Origin: Helicobacteraceae bacterium
GTDB lineage: Bacteria; Campylobacterota; Campylobacteria; Campylobacterales; Sulfurimonadaceae
Direction of reading: 5' to 3'
Length of the DNA: 8,456 bases
Assembly: GCA_947497635.1 (NCBI GenBank)
Contig: CANMHZ010000041.1
Location: forward strand, 1 to 8,456
The first letter of the stretch is position 1. Each line of letters opens with the position of its first letter. Shown here piece by piece: positions 1-6,143 of the stretch. The notes below the pieces were generated by a model that was not told the DNA's origin, searched no databases, and worked only from the letters and a program-made list of their open reading frames with translations. The position numbers were made by a program, and so were the translations under genes.

Positions 1-236
1 TTAACAAGAGCTGTAGAGGTAACCCCATCCACATCATAATCCCCGACAAGGGCAATTCTCTCTCCATTACGAATCGCACCCGCAAGACGTTTGGCGGCTT
101 TGGTTGCATCTTTGAGAAGGGAGGGGTGAGGAATATCAGAGAGTTTTTCACTAGTGTGACAGAATCTCTCGCTTAAAAAAGCTTCTAACCCCTGATGGGT
201 CAGAAGGGGAGCGCTAGGCAGGATTGGTTTGCTCAA
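1..236 (-). CDS. recJ: Single-stranded-DNA-specific exonuclease RecJ, N-terminal part (runs off the left edge)
   Basis: Translating the complement from a TTG at 236-234 gives 78 codons that continue past the window edge. Near the edge the protein reads RIALVGDYDVDGVTSTALV, which is motif I of the DHH phosphoesterase family, with the metal-binding DxD pair. RecJ is a 5'-3' exonuclease on single-stranded DNA that acts in recombination and mismatch repair. The residues before it (KDATKAAKRLAGAI) fit the usual RecJ N-terminal lead. No in-frame ATG lies before the motif, and GTG occurs only inside it, so TTG is the best start. A GAGAG ribosome site (247-243, 6 bases away) supports it. The start lies inside the 3' end of pyrG (23-base overlap), so the two are probably co-transcribed and coupled. 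The pyrG-recJ order is also known in Campylobacter. The product is firm; the exact start is less so. Confidence 0.88.
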   Translation of the reverse strand, partial: MSKPILPSAPLLTHQGLEAFLSERFCHTSEKLSDIPHPSLLKDATKAAKRLAGAIRNGERIALVGDYDVDGVTSTALV

Positions 237-1842
237 AGGTCGCTCTCACAAATGCGAGGATAGAAGGATTTGGGCTTTGGAGATGAGAGGTAAACTCAGG
301 GTGAAACTGTACCCCTAAAAACCATGGATGACTTGGAATTTCAACGGCTTCAATAAGACCATTGGACTCACCTGTAATCATCATTCCAGCCTCTTCCAGT
401 GCCGTACGGTAGGTCGGGTTGGCTTCATAACGGTGACGGTGACGCTCATGAATCAGAGCTTCACCGTTGTATGCTGCACGTAAATGAGAACCCTCTTTCG
501 TCTCACACGGATATTCTCCAAGACGCAAAGTTCCCCCCATAGGTGAATGGTGGGTACGTAACTGCGCTTGTCCTGATTGGTCGATAAAGTTATCAATAAG
601 ATAAATCATCGGATGGGTCGTAGTGGGATTAAACTCAATAGAGTTTGCATCCTCGTACCCTAATACATTACGGGCGTATTCGACAAGAGAGAGTTGCATC
701 CCCAGACAAATCCCAAGATAAGGGAGTTTGTTTTCACGTGCGTAACGGATCGCTTGAATTTTTCCCTCTACCCCACGATTCCCAAATCCTCCTGCAACAA
801 GAATGGAATCACACTCAGCAAGTAACGCTTCTGCACCCACTGCTTCGATTTTTTCACTGTCAATCCAGTTGATGTGAACGCGGGTATCGAGGTGTGCTCC
901 TGAGTGGATAAGCGCTTCGATGAGGGATTTGTACGATTCTTTGAGTTCTAAATATTTACCCACAAAACCAATATTGACGAGATGCTTAGGAGAGACGATC
1001 TTTTTGACCAATAAATCCCATTGTTCCATATCGGGTTTCAACTCACCAAGCCCTAACTCTTTGGCAATAGGGGCAAGGATGTTTTGTTGCAAAAAGCTCA
1101 ATGGGACGGCATAAATCGTTTGCTCGTCCATCGCTTCGATAATACTGTCACCGCTTACATCACACGCTAACGCAAGTTTTTTCTTAAATGTTTTTGGAAG
1201 TTTCTCTTCACTGCGTGCGATAATCATCTGAGGGGTGATACCGATACGGCGAAGCTCTTGAACAGAGTGCTGCGTTGGTTTGCTTTTGTGTTCCCCTGCT
1301 GCTTTGATAAATGGGATAAGGGTAACGTGGATGAAAAATGTCCCCTCTACTTCGTCATCATGCTTCATCGTACGAATCGCTTCCATAAATGGCAATCCTT
1401 CGATGTCTCCTACCGTACCGCCAAGCTCAACGACAAGAATCTCATGCCCTTCTCCCGCTTTTTTGATACGATCAACGATTTCACCGACGATATGAGGGAC
1501 GACTTGAATCGTTTGACCCAAATAACCGCCACTTCGTTCACGCTCAATAACGCTGCTGTAAACTTGACCTGTAGTGAAGTTACTCGTACGTAAAAATGAA
1601 TCATTCAAGAAACGCTCATAGTTCCCAATATCCAAATCGGTTTCTGCACCATCTTTGGTAACAAACACTTCACCGTGTTCCAACGGACTCATTGTTCCTG
1701 GATCGACGTTGATATAGGGATCTATTTTAAGCATCCCAACGTTTTTGCCAGAGTGCTTGAGAAGTGCGCCGACACTGGCAGCGGTAATCCCTTTACCAAG
1801 AGAACTCAATACTCCACCGGTTACAAAAATATACTTGGTCAT
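214..1842 (-). CDS. pyrG: CTP synthase (glutamine-hydrolysing)
   Basis: This 542-residue protein matches the usual length of CTP synthase, the cytoplasmic enzyme that makes CTP from UTP, ATP and glutamine. The synthase domain (about 1-265) starts with the typical FVTGGVLSSLGKGI nucleotide-binding stretch (6-19). It carries the Mg-ATP acidic residues Asp71 and Glu139, followed by GGTVGDIE (141-148). The class I glutamine amidotransferase domain (about 288-540) has the oxyanion segment GGFGNRG (351-357), the nucleophile Cys379 in LGICLGMQ, and the pair His514/Glu516 in GVQFHPEF. All catalytic residues are present. The ATG start has an AGGA ribosome site 8 bases upstream. It is divergent from the antiporter gene and its 3' end overlaps recJ. 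I saw no GGG-type leader attenuation as in Gram-positive pyrG. Identification is secure. Confidence 0.98.
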   Translation of the reverse strand: MTKYIFVTGGVLSSLGKGITAASVGALLKHSGKNVGMLKIDPYINVDPGTMSPLEHGEVFVTKDGAETDLDIGNYERFLNDSFLRTSNFTTGQVYSSVIERERSGGYLGQTIQVVPHIVGEIVDRIKKAGEGHEILVVELGGTVGDIEGLPFMEAIRTMKHDDEVEGTFFIHVTLIPFIKAAGEHKSKPTQHSVQELRRIGITPQMIIARSEEKLPKTFKKKLALACDVSGDSIIEAMDEQTIYAVPLSFLQQNILAPIAKELGLGELKPDMEQWDLLVKKIVSPKHLVNIGFVGKYLELKESYKSLIEALIHSGAHLDTRVHINWIDSEKIEAVGAEALLAECDSILVAGGFGNRGVEGKIQAIRYARENKLPYLGICLGMQLSLVEYARNVLGYEDANSIEFNPTTTHPMIYLIDNFIDQSGQAQLRTHHSPMGGTLRLGEYPCETKEGSHLRAAYNGEALIHERHRHRYEANPTYRTALEEAGMMITGESNGLIEAVEIPSHPWFLGVQFHPEFTSHLQSPNPSILAFVRATFEQTNPA

Positions 1843-1871
1843 TTAACTAATCCTTAATCATTTTTGGTTGA

Positions 1872-1877
1872 ATAATA
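1872..1877 (-). promoter_or_regulatory. Candidate -10 element of the pyrG promoter
   Basis: The minus strand reads TATTAT about 30 bases before the pyrG ATG, which would leave a leader of roughly 20-25 bases. There is no recognisable TTGACA at -35. This is expected for Campylobacterota housekeeping promoters, where the -35 hexamer is poorly conserved. The site is inferred from position and sequence only. Confidence 0.35.
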
Positions 1878-1932
1878 GGCCAAAGGGGCACGTGTATCGA
1901 CGTTTTACGGTCGTAATTTAAGTCTGCCATTA

Positions 1933-1938
1933 TATACT
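1933..1938 (+). promoter_or_regulatory. Candidate -10 element of the antiporter gene promoter
   Basis: TATACT, five of six matches to TATAAT, lies about 30 bases before the ATG at 1968. No clear -35 is seen. The AAGGA ribosome site at 1954-1958 would fall within the resulting leader, 9 bases before the start. The promoter lies back to back with that of pyrG in a 125-base gap that holds no other gene. Confidence 0.4.
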
Positions 1939-1967
1939 GTTAAGACTTATAAAAAGGACAATATCAA

Positions 1968-3587
1968 ATGGAATCGGCTCTGTATTATCTTACGATTGCA
2001 TTGGGAATTTCGATTATTGTTAATCTTATCCTCATGCGATTTGGTGTTTCCCAAATCATCGGCTATATTATGACAGGTACGTTAGTGGCGTACGCATTTG
2101 ATTTACGTCATTTAAAAGACTCACACACATTGGAAGCGATTGCTGAATTTGGGGTGGTATTTTTGATGTTTACCATAGGGCTGGAAGTCTCATTACGTCG
2201 CCTTGCTACCATGAAAACAGATGTTTTCTTCAATGGTTTTTTACAAACGACGCTCACCGCACTTCTTTTTTTCAGTGTCACCTACGGTTTTTTTCATCTT
2301 GATTTAGCCACATCTTTGATTGTCTCGATGTCCTTGTCTCTCTCCTCTACCGCGGTGGTCTTAAGTCATCTCAAATCGACTAAAGAGATTACAAGACCCT
2401 ACGGACAACGCTCCATGGGAATTTTAATTTATCAAGACCTTGCGGTTATCCCTATCTTGCTTTTAATTGGATTTTTGAGTTCGGGAGTGACTGATATTGG
2501 TGCCGTACTCTTAAATACCGCGTTAAGTGCCATAGTTATTGTCGGCTTGCTTTTTGTCGTTGGGAAGCGGGTTATGACATGGCTATTGCATTTCTCCTCT
2601 ACTAGTAATGTCGATGAACTTTTTATGGGCTCTGTTCTCCTCATTGTCGTTGGGGCATCACTTGCCGTTCATGCGTTTGGATTTACCTATTCACTGGGAG
2701 CCTTTATTGCAGGGATGATTATTGCCGAAACGCACTATCACCATAAAGTGGAAGCTGATATTGCCCCCTTTAAAGATTTACTCTTAGGGACGTTTTTTGT
2801 TACGGTTGGGATGAAAATTGATCTTGATTTTTTTGCTACCCATATTGTTGAAATTTTTGCCCTTTTGATTGCTATTTTACTTCTCAAGGCGGTGGTGTTG
2901 TTTGGGGTCGTTCGGATCTATTCCAAAGCAAAAATCGCCTTTAAAACGGCGATTGCTTTAGCACAGGTAGGAGAATTTTCCTTTGCTATTTTTGCATTGG
3001 CGGGGAATAAACACCTCCTTGACGGCGAGCTCACGCAGTTGTTAGTCCTAGCTGTCGTCCTCTCCCTTATTATAACCCCCTTTATCCTTACTCGTATCAA
3101 TGAGATTTCAGGATTATTTTTTAAAGAGACAAGTTTGACCGAAGATTTTAGTGCTCTTTCGACCTACAGTAACCATGTGATCGTCTGCGGATACGGTATT
3201 GTAGGGAAGTTTGTCGTCAAAGCGCTTCGTGCAGAGGGGATAGCTTACATTATTGTCGATAACAGTTATAAGCACGTCCAAGAAGCTCTTAGCGAGGGGG
3301 AAAAAGCATATTACGGAGATATGTCCAAAACGGCGATTCTCGAAAAATTGCACACCAAAGAGTCCATTAGTGTGATTGTGACGTTGGATAATACACAGAA
3401 AAAACGACTCGTATGTGAAGCTATTTTGAACTTTGCCCCAACTGTAAAGGTGGTAGTGAAAGTCATCAGCTTGGAAGAGAAACGGTCTCTTCATGGACTA
3501 CCTATTAGCGTCACGGTCGATGGGAAAAAAGAGGTTGCTTCACGATTGGTATGTGAAGCACTTTATTGTGATTTGGAGAAAGCGTAG
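1968..3587 (+). CDS. kefB: Monovalent cation:proton antiporter of the CPA2 family with C-terminal nucleotide-binding (RCK/TrkA-N) domain, KefB-like
   Basis: This 539-residue inner-membrane protein has about 380 hydrophobic residues (probably 11-13 helices) and then a cytoplasmic domain. Family marks in order are GVVFLMFTIGLEVS (62-75), SLSSTAVVL (124-132), YQDLAVIP with the membrane Asp157 (155-162), YSLGAFIAGM (241-250), FVTVGM (277-282) and AQVGEFSF (332-339). The tail (402 to about 500) is a Rossmann-type RCK_N domain: HVIVCGYGIVG with a GxGxxG loop (408-413), and an acidic Asp431 after the second strand that suits NAD(H). Members exchange K+ or Na+ for H+, often in ion or pH homeostasis or electrophile stress. 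The substrate cannot be read from sequence. No RCK_C domain follows, and it is shorter than E. coli KefB/KefC (about 600 residues). The gene is alone on its strand, with its own ribosome site, and converges on pyrE. Confidence 0.9.
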   Translation: MESALYYLTIALGISIIVNLILMRFGVSQIIGYIMTGTLVAYAFDLRHLKDSHTLEAIAEFGVVFLMFTIGLEVSLRRLATMKTDVFFNGFLQTTLTALLFFSVTYGFFHLDLATSLIVSMSLSLSSTAVVLSHLKSTKEITRPYGQRSMGILIYQDLAVIPILLLIGFLSSGVTDIGAVLLNTALSAIVIVGLLFVVGKRVMTWLLHFSSTSNVDELFMGSVLLIVVGASLAVHAFGFTYSLGAFIAGMIIAETHYHHKVEADIAPFKDLLLGTFFVTVGMKIDLDFFATHIVEIFALLIAILLLKAVVLFGVVRIYSKAKIAFKTAIALAQVGEFSFAIFALAGNKHLLDGELTQLLVLAVVLSLIITPFILTRINEISGLFFKETSLTEDFSALSTYSNHVIVCGYGIVGKFVVKALRAEGIAYIIVDNSYKHVQEALSEGEKAYYGDMSKTAILEKLHTKESISVIVTLDNTQKKRLVCEAILNFAPTVKVVVKVISLEEKRSLHGLPISVTVDGKKEVASRLVCEALYCDLEKA

Positions 3588-3590
3588 TCT

Positions 3591-4199
3591 TTAGTTTCCG
3601 CGTGATCCCGGCTTAATTGCTTCACTGCCATTCACACACAATGGGCAAGTTTCAGGTGCATACATTTCGAAGTCGAAATCAGCAAGGGCAAAGAGGGGTT
3701 TGTCTTCGGGTAATGCACAGTTGACTTTACGTGATAATTCACTGCCTGAACGTTTGCAAAATCCACGGTTTGCCAATGCAGCGAAACCAACGACAATACC
3801 GCCAAGCGCTTCGATAGCCTTAGCCGCTTCCATCGCTGAGCCGCCGGTGGTAATGATGTCTTCACAAATGAGGACACGTTCACCAGCGCTGATTTCAAAT
3901 CCGCGACGAATTTGCATCTCTCCGTTGACCCGTTCGGCAAAAATAGAGCGTTTGTCCAACGCGGTTGCAAGGGCGAATCCTGCAATCAGTCCACCAAGAG
4001 CAGGTGCACAGACGGTATCGATTGCCAAACCGCTGGCTTGAATATTTACGGCAAGCGCATCGGCTAGAAGTTTAGCTGTTTTTGGATCTTCAAGAACTTT
4101 TGCTGATTGAAGATAGTATTGAGAGTGGTTGCCTGAACTGAGTTTAAAATGCCCCTCAAGAAGAGCATTTGCGTTCATATAAATAGATTTTACGTCCAT
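3591..4199 (-). CDS. pyrE: Orotate phosphoribosyltransferase
   Basis: This 202-residue cytoplasmic enzyme joins orotate and PRPP to form OMP, the fifth step of UMP synthesis. The type I phosphoribosyltransferase signature VLICEDIITTGGS lies at 109-121, with the acidic pair Glu113/Asp114 that binds PRPP. The N-terminal FKLSSGNHSQYYLQSAK (18-34) fits the orotate and PRPP contact region. The C-terminal tail APETCPLC...AIKPGSR (181-200) is typical of the thermophile/epsilon-type PyrE subgroup rather than of E. coli PyrE. The ATG is only 2 bases past the frr stop and has no strong ribosome site, so translation is probably coupled to frr. It is the last gene of secG-frr-pyrE and its stop lies 3 bases from the stop of the convergent antiporter gene. 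Cys148, Cys161, Cys185 and Cys188 could form a metal site, which is inference. Confidence 0.96.
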   Translation of the reverse strand: MDVKSIYMNANALLEGHFKLSSGNHSQYYLQSAKVLEDPKTAKLLADALAVNIQASGLAIDTVCAPALGGLIAGFALATALDKRSIFAERVNGEMQIRRGFEISAGERVLICEDIITTGGSAMEAAKAIEALGGIVVGFAALANRGFCKRSGSELSRKVNCALPEDKPLFALADFDFEMYAPETCPLCVNGSEAIKPGSRGN

Positions 4200-4201
4200 G
4201 G

Positions 4202-4759
4202 TTATACCGTCAAAATATCTTGCTCTTTAACTTTGAGCAGATCTTCAATTTTTGAAATAAATTTATCGGTAGTTTTTTGAACTTTATCTTGTGCTACTTT
4301 CGACTCATCGGCTGTAATCAGCTTGTCTTTTTCGAGCACTTTGATCTTATCATTTGCTTTTTTACGATCATTGCGTATCGCTACTTTGGCATCATCTGCC
4401 ATACCTTTGGCTTTTTTCGCCGTTTCTTGACGCTGATCGACGGTCATTGGAGGGAAGAAAAGTTTAATCTCAACACCGTTATTGTTCGGATTAACCCCAA
4501 TATCGGCTTTCATAATGGCTCTTTCGATGACACTTAACATTGATTTATCCCACGGAGAGATTGAAATCGTGGTTGCATCGGTCGCCAATACACTTGCCGC
4601 TTGATCAATTGGGGTCATAGAACCATAGTTGTCAATACGGACATTGTCCAATATCTTTGTCGTGACACGACCTGTACGAAGGGTACGAAAATTGACCAAC
4701 AAATGATCCGCTGACCCTTGCATTTTCTCTTCACAAAACGAATATACTTCTTCTAGCAT
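4202..4759 (-). CDS. frr: Ribosome recycling factor
   Basis: This 185-residue protein has the standard length of RRF, which with EF-G and IF3 splits the post-termination ribosome so it can be reused. The conserved LRTGRVTTKILDNVRIDNYG (27-46) includes the Arg-rich turn of domain I and the lead into domain II. Domain II holds ISPWDKSM (67-74) and GVNPNNNG (88-95). The long second and third helices of the three-helix bundle return at about 106-183 with AIRNDRKKANDKIK (127-140). The ATG has a perfect AAGGAGAA ribosome site that includes the secG stop codon. It is the middle gene of secG-frr-pyrE, an order also found in Campylobacter. No odd features were seen. Confidence 0.97.
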   Translation of the reverse strand: MLEEVYSFCEEKMQGSADHLLVNFRTLRTGRVTTKILDNVRIDNYGSMTPIDQAASVLATDATTISISPWDKSMLSVIERAIMKADIGVNPNNNGVEIKLFFPPMTVDQRQETAKKAKGMADDAKVAIRNDRKKANDKIKVLEKDKLITADESKVAQDKVQKTTDKFISKIEDLLKVKEQDILTV

Positions 4760-4762
4760 AAC

Positions 4763-4770
4763 TTCTCCTT
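4763..4770 (-). promoter_or_regulatory. Ribosome binding site of frr, overlapping the secG stop codon
   Basis: The minus strand reads AAGGAGAA ending 3 bases before the frr ATG. Its first bases belong to the TAA stop of secG (4771-4769). A ribosome ending secG therefore sits on the frr initiation signal, which suggests coupled translation of the two genes. Confidence 0.75.
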
Positions 4771-5086
4771 ACTTAGTAGCGTTAGTGTCGCTAACCACGT
4801 TGATCGTAGGAGCGGCAATCGTATTTTTGTCGACGATTTCATCAACAACTGAAGCGTTTTTTTGTTGAGCATAAAAATATCCCAAGGCAACGGTATTGAC
4901 TACGAATAAAAATCCGAGGAAAAACGTTGCTTTGGTCAAAAATCCTGCAGGGCCTTTAGCTCCAAAAACAGAATCATTGGAACCGCTGTATGCACCCAAT
5001 CCGATGCTAGAGCTTTTTTGTAAGAGTACTGCGATGACGATCATCACAACGAGTACGATTTGCACGATGAGCAAAATGCCTGTCAT
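4769..5086 (-). CDS. secG: Preprotein translocase subunit SecG
   Basis: This 105-residue protein has two hydrophobic helices (about 3-22 and 52-71) joined by a loop rich in Ser, Gly and Ala, which is the SecG plan. The loop LLQKSSSIGLGAYSGSND (21-38) and FGAKGPAGFLTKAT (41-54) match the family's conserved stretch after helix 1. SecG is an accessory subunit of the SecYEG channel in the inner membrane and helps SecA-driven export. The polar C-terminal tail (about 75-105) is longer than in many SecG proteins and shows no motif I know. The ATG has an AAGGA ribosome site at 5096-5092, 5 bases away. It is the first gene of secG-frr-pyrE, read from the extended -10 promoter upstream. Confidence 0.95.
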   Translation of the reverse strand: MTGILLIVQIVLVVMIVIAVLLQKSSSIGLGAYSGSNDSVFGAKGPAGFLTKATFFLGFLFVVNTVALGYFYAQQKNASVVDEIVDKNTIAAPTINVVSDTNATK

Positions 5087-5117
5087 AGTTATCCTTGAAT
5101 AGAGTAAAAAGTTCGCG

Positions 5118-5123
5118 ATTATA
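5118..5123 (-). promoter_or_regulatory. Extended -10 promoter of the secG-frr-pyrE operon
   Basis: The minus strand reads TGCTATAAT: a perfect TATAAT preceded by the TGn extension. It ends about 31 bases before the secG ATG, so the leader would be about 25 bases. The extended -10 compensates for the lack of a clear -35. This is the strongest promoter-like sequence in the window. Confidence 0.65.
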
Positions 5124-5146
5124 GCACAGTGTGATTAAAAGGGTAC

Positions 5147-5168
5147 TTCACGGCATATTATCAGTGAA
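5147..5168. promoter_or_regulatory. Inverted repeat TTCAC-N12-GTGAA upstream of znuA (possible operator)
   Basis: Arms TTCAC (5147-5151) and GTGAA (5164-5168) flank 12 bases that include TATTAT (5156-5161), a possible -10 for znuA. A repressor bound here would cover that promoter. Zinc importers are often repressed by Zur, a Fur-family protein, but the repeat does not match the Zur or Fur consensus I know. Five-base arms can occur by chance, so this stays tentative. Confidence 0.25.
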
Positions 5169-5175
5169 ATTAGAC

Positions 5176-5181
5176 TAAAAT
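5176..5181 (+). promoter_or_regulatory. Candidate -10 element of the znuA operon
   Basis: TAAAAT lies 26 bases before the znuA ATG, in front of the AAGGAG ribosome site at 5193-5198. The alternative is TATTAT at 5156-5161. Neither has a clear -35, and sequence alone does not decide between them. The 121-base gap with secG holds both promoters and no gene. Confidence 0.35.
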
Positions 5182-5207
5182 ACCTTTTTTAAAAGGAGAA
5201 AAGTTTT

Positions 5208-6143
5208 ATGTGTACCCAATGTAAAAAACAAAATAAAATGCTCGCCTATTTTTTTGGTATTATCATCTCTGCTGTGGCATTTTACTGGGCGGATACCCAC
5301 TCCAAACAACCCACTCCGATACACACCAAGCCGATTGTTTCGGTGAGCACCTTTACCCTTTATGAGGCAGCGCGTAGTGTGGCGGGGGAAACATTGGAAA
5401 TCAACTCTATCATCCCCTTGGGAAGTGATGCGCATACTTTCTCTCCAACACCTGGACAAGTAGCCGCGATCTCAAAATCTCCCCTTTTTATTTATAGTGG
5501 TGCAGGATTTGAAACATGGGCAGAGCCACTCAAAAACAGCTTGCCACAGAGTGTAAAGATCGTAGATATGAGTCAAAATGTTACCTTATTAAAAAACAAT
5601 GATTCCGATCATGGCGTATATGACCCCCACTATTGGCTAGATATTGACAATATGATCCGCGTGACAGAGACGATGGAGGGTGAATTTTCCAAACTTATTC
5701 CGACCAATACAAAACTTTATCATACGAATGCAACAACCTATATCGCCAAACTTCAAAAACTCAAAAGTGATTACAGTGAGGGTTTAAAAACGTGTCAAAA
5801 TCGCACTCTCGTTACCAATCATGACGCATTTGGTTATTTAGCTCATGCGAACCAACTTAAAAATATTTCGGTTATCGGATTGTCAAGCGATGAGCAGCCC
5901 AGTGCAAAAACGATCAGTGAAATCATTACATTGGTGAAAAAAGAGAAGGTAAAAACAATCTTTTTTGAGGAATTGATTGATGATCATGTTTCCCAAACGA
6001 TTGCCCAAGAGGGTGGTGCAAAGGCACAGAGCCTTCAGCCCCTTGAAAATATTAGTGAAGCAGAGCTAAAATCTCACCAAACGTATGAGTCACTAATGCG
6101 CGATAATCTTGCCAAATTACGTCAAGCGATGGAGTGCCGTTGA
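5208..6143 (+). CDS. znuA: Metal ABC transporter substrate-binding protein, zinc type (ZnuA-like)
   Basis: This 311-residue periplasmic binding protein belongs to the cluster A-I (TroA/ZnuA) family and delivers metal to the ATPase-permease pair encoded next. Likely metal ligands are His76 (DAHTFSPTPGQ), His141 (DPHYWLD) and His205 (TNHDAFGY). A third His, where manganese proteins have Glu, points to zinc. The His-rich loop before DPHYWLD is very short (NNDSDHG). The C-terminal Asp usual in LDPL is Gln277 (LQPL). A hydrophobic segment (about 12-27) follows a Lys-containing start and works as a signal peptide or membrane anchor. There is no lipobox Cys, so it is not a lipoprotein. The extreme N-terminus MCTQCKK has a CxxC on the cytoplasmic side. 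The ATG has AAGGAG 9 bases upstream; the next Met (11) has none. It is the first gene of its operon. Confidence 0.9.
   Translation: MCTQCKKQNKMLAYFFGIIISAVAFYWADTHSKQPTPIHTKPIVSVSTFTLYEAARSVAGETLEINSIIPLGSDAHTFSPTPGQVAAISKSPLFIYSGAGFETWAEPLKNSLPQSVKIVDMSQNVTLLKNNDSDHGVYDPHYWLDIDNMIRVTETMEGEFSKLIPTNTKLYHTNATTYIAKLQKLKSDYSEGLKTCQNRTLVTNHDAFGYLAHANQLKNISVIGLSSDEQPSAKTISEIITLVKKEKVKTIFFEELIDDHVSQTIAQEGGAKAQSLQPLENISEAELKSHQTYESLMRDNLAKLRQAMECR
6131..6134 (+). promoter_or_regulatory. Ribosome binding site inside znuA that sets the ATPase start
   Basis: GGAG within the last Met-Glu codons of znuA lies 5 bases before the TTG at 6140, good spacing for initiation. The other candidate, GTG at 6134, overlaps this GGAG and has no ribosome site of its own. 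This favours TTG. Confidence 0.5.

Noticed and set aside
1258..1593. 111-codon plus-strand open frame opposite pyrG
   Set aside because: It lies wholly antisense to a well-conserved enzyme gene and its translation shows no family motif; the same holds for the plus-strand frames at 645-872, 920-1114, 1280-1495 and 1675-1857.
1898..1913. CGAC-N8-GTCG inverted repeat between pyrG and the antiporter gene
   Set aside because: The four-base arms are too short to separate from chance and do not extend inward or outward.
3114..3494. 126-codon minus-strand open frame opposite the antiporter RCK domain
   Set aside because: The plus strand encodes a recognisable nucleotide-binding domain; the antisense peptide has no motif and no ribosome site that I can see.
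3632..4041. Open frames inside pyrE on both strands (117 and 113 codons)
   Set aside because: They are shadows of the pyrE reading frame, which carries the intact PRPP-binding signature.
5175..5459. 94-codon minus-strand open frame across the znuA promoter and start
   Set aside because: It is antisense to the znuA N-terminus, resembles no known family and would cover the operon's regulatory region.
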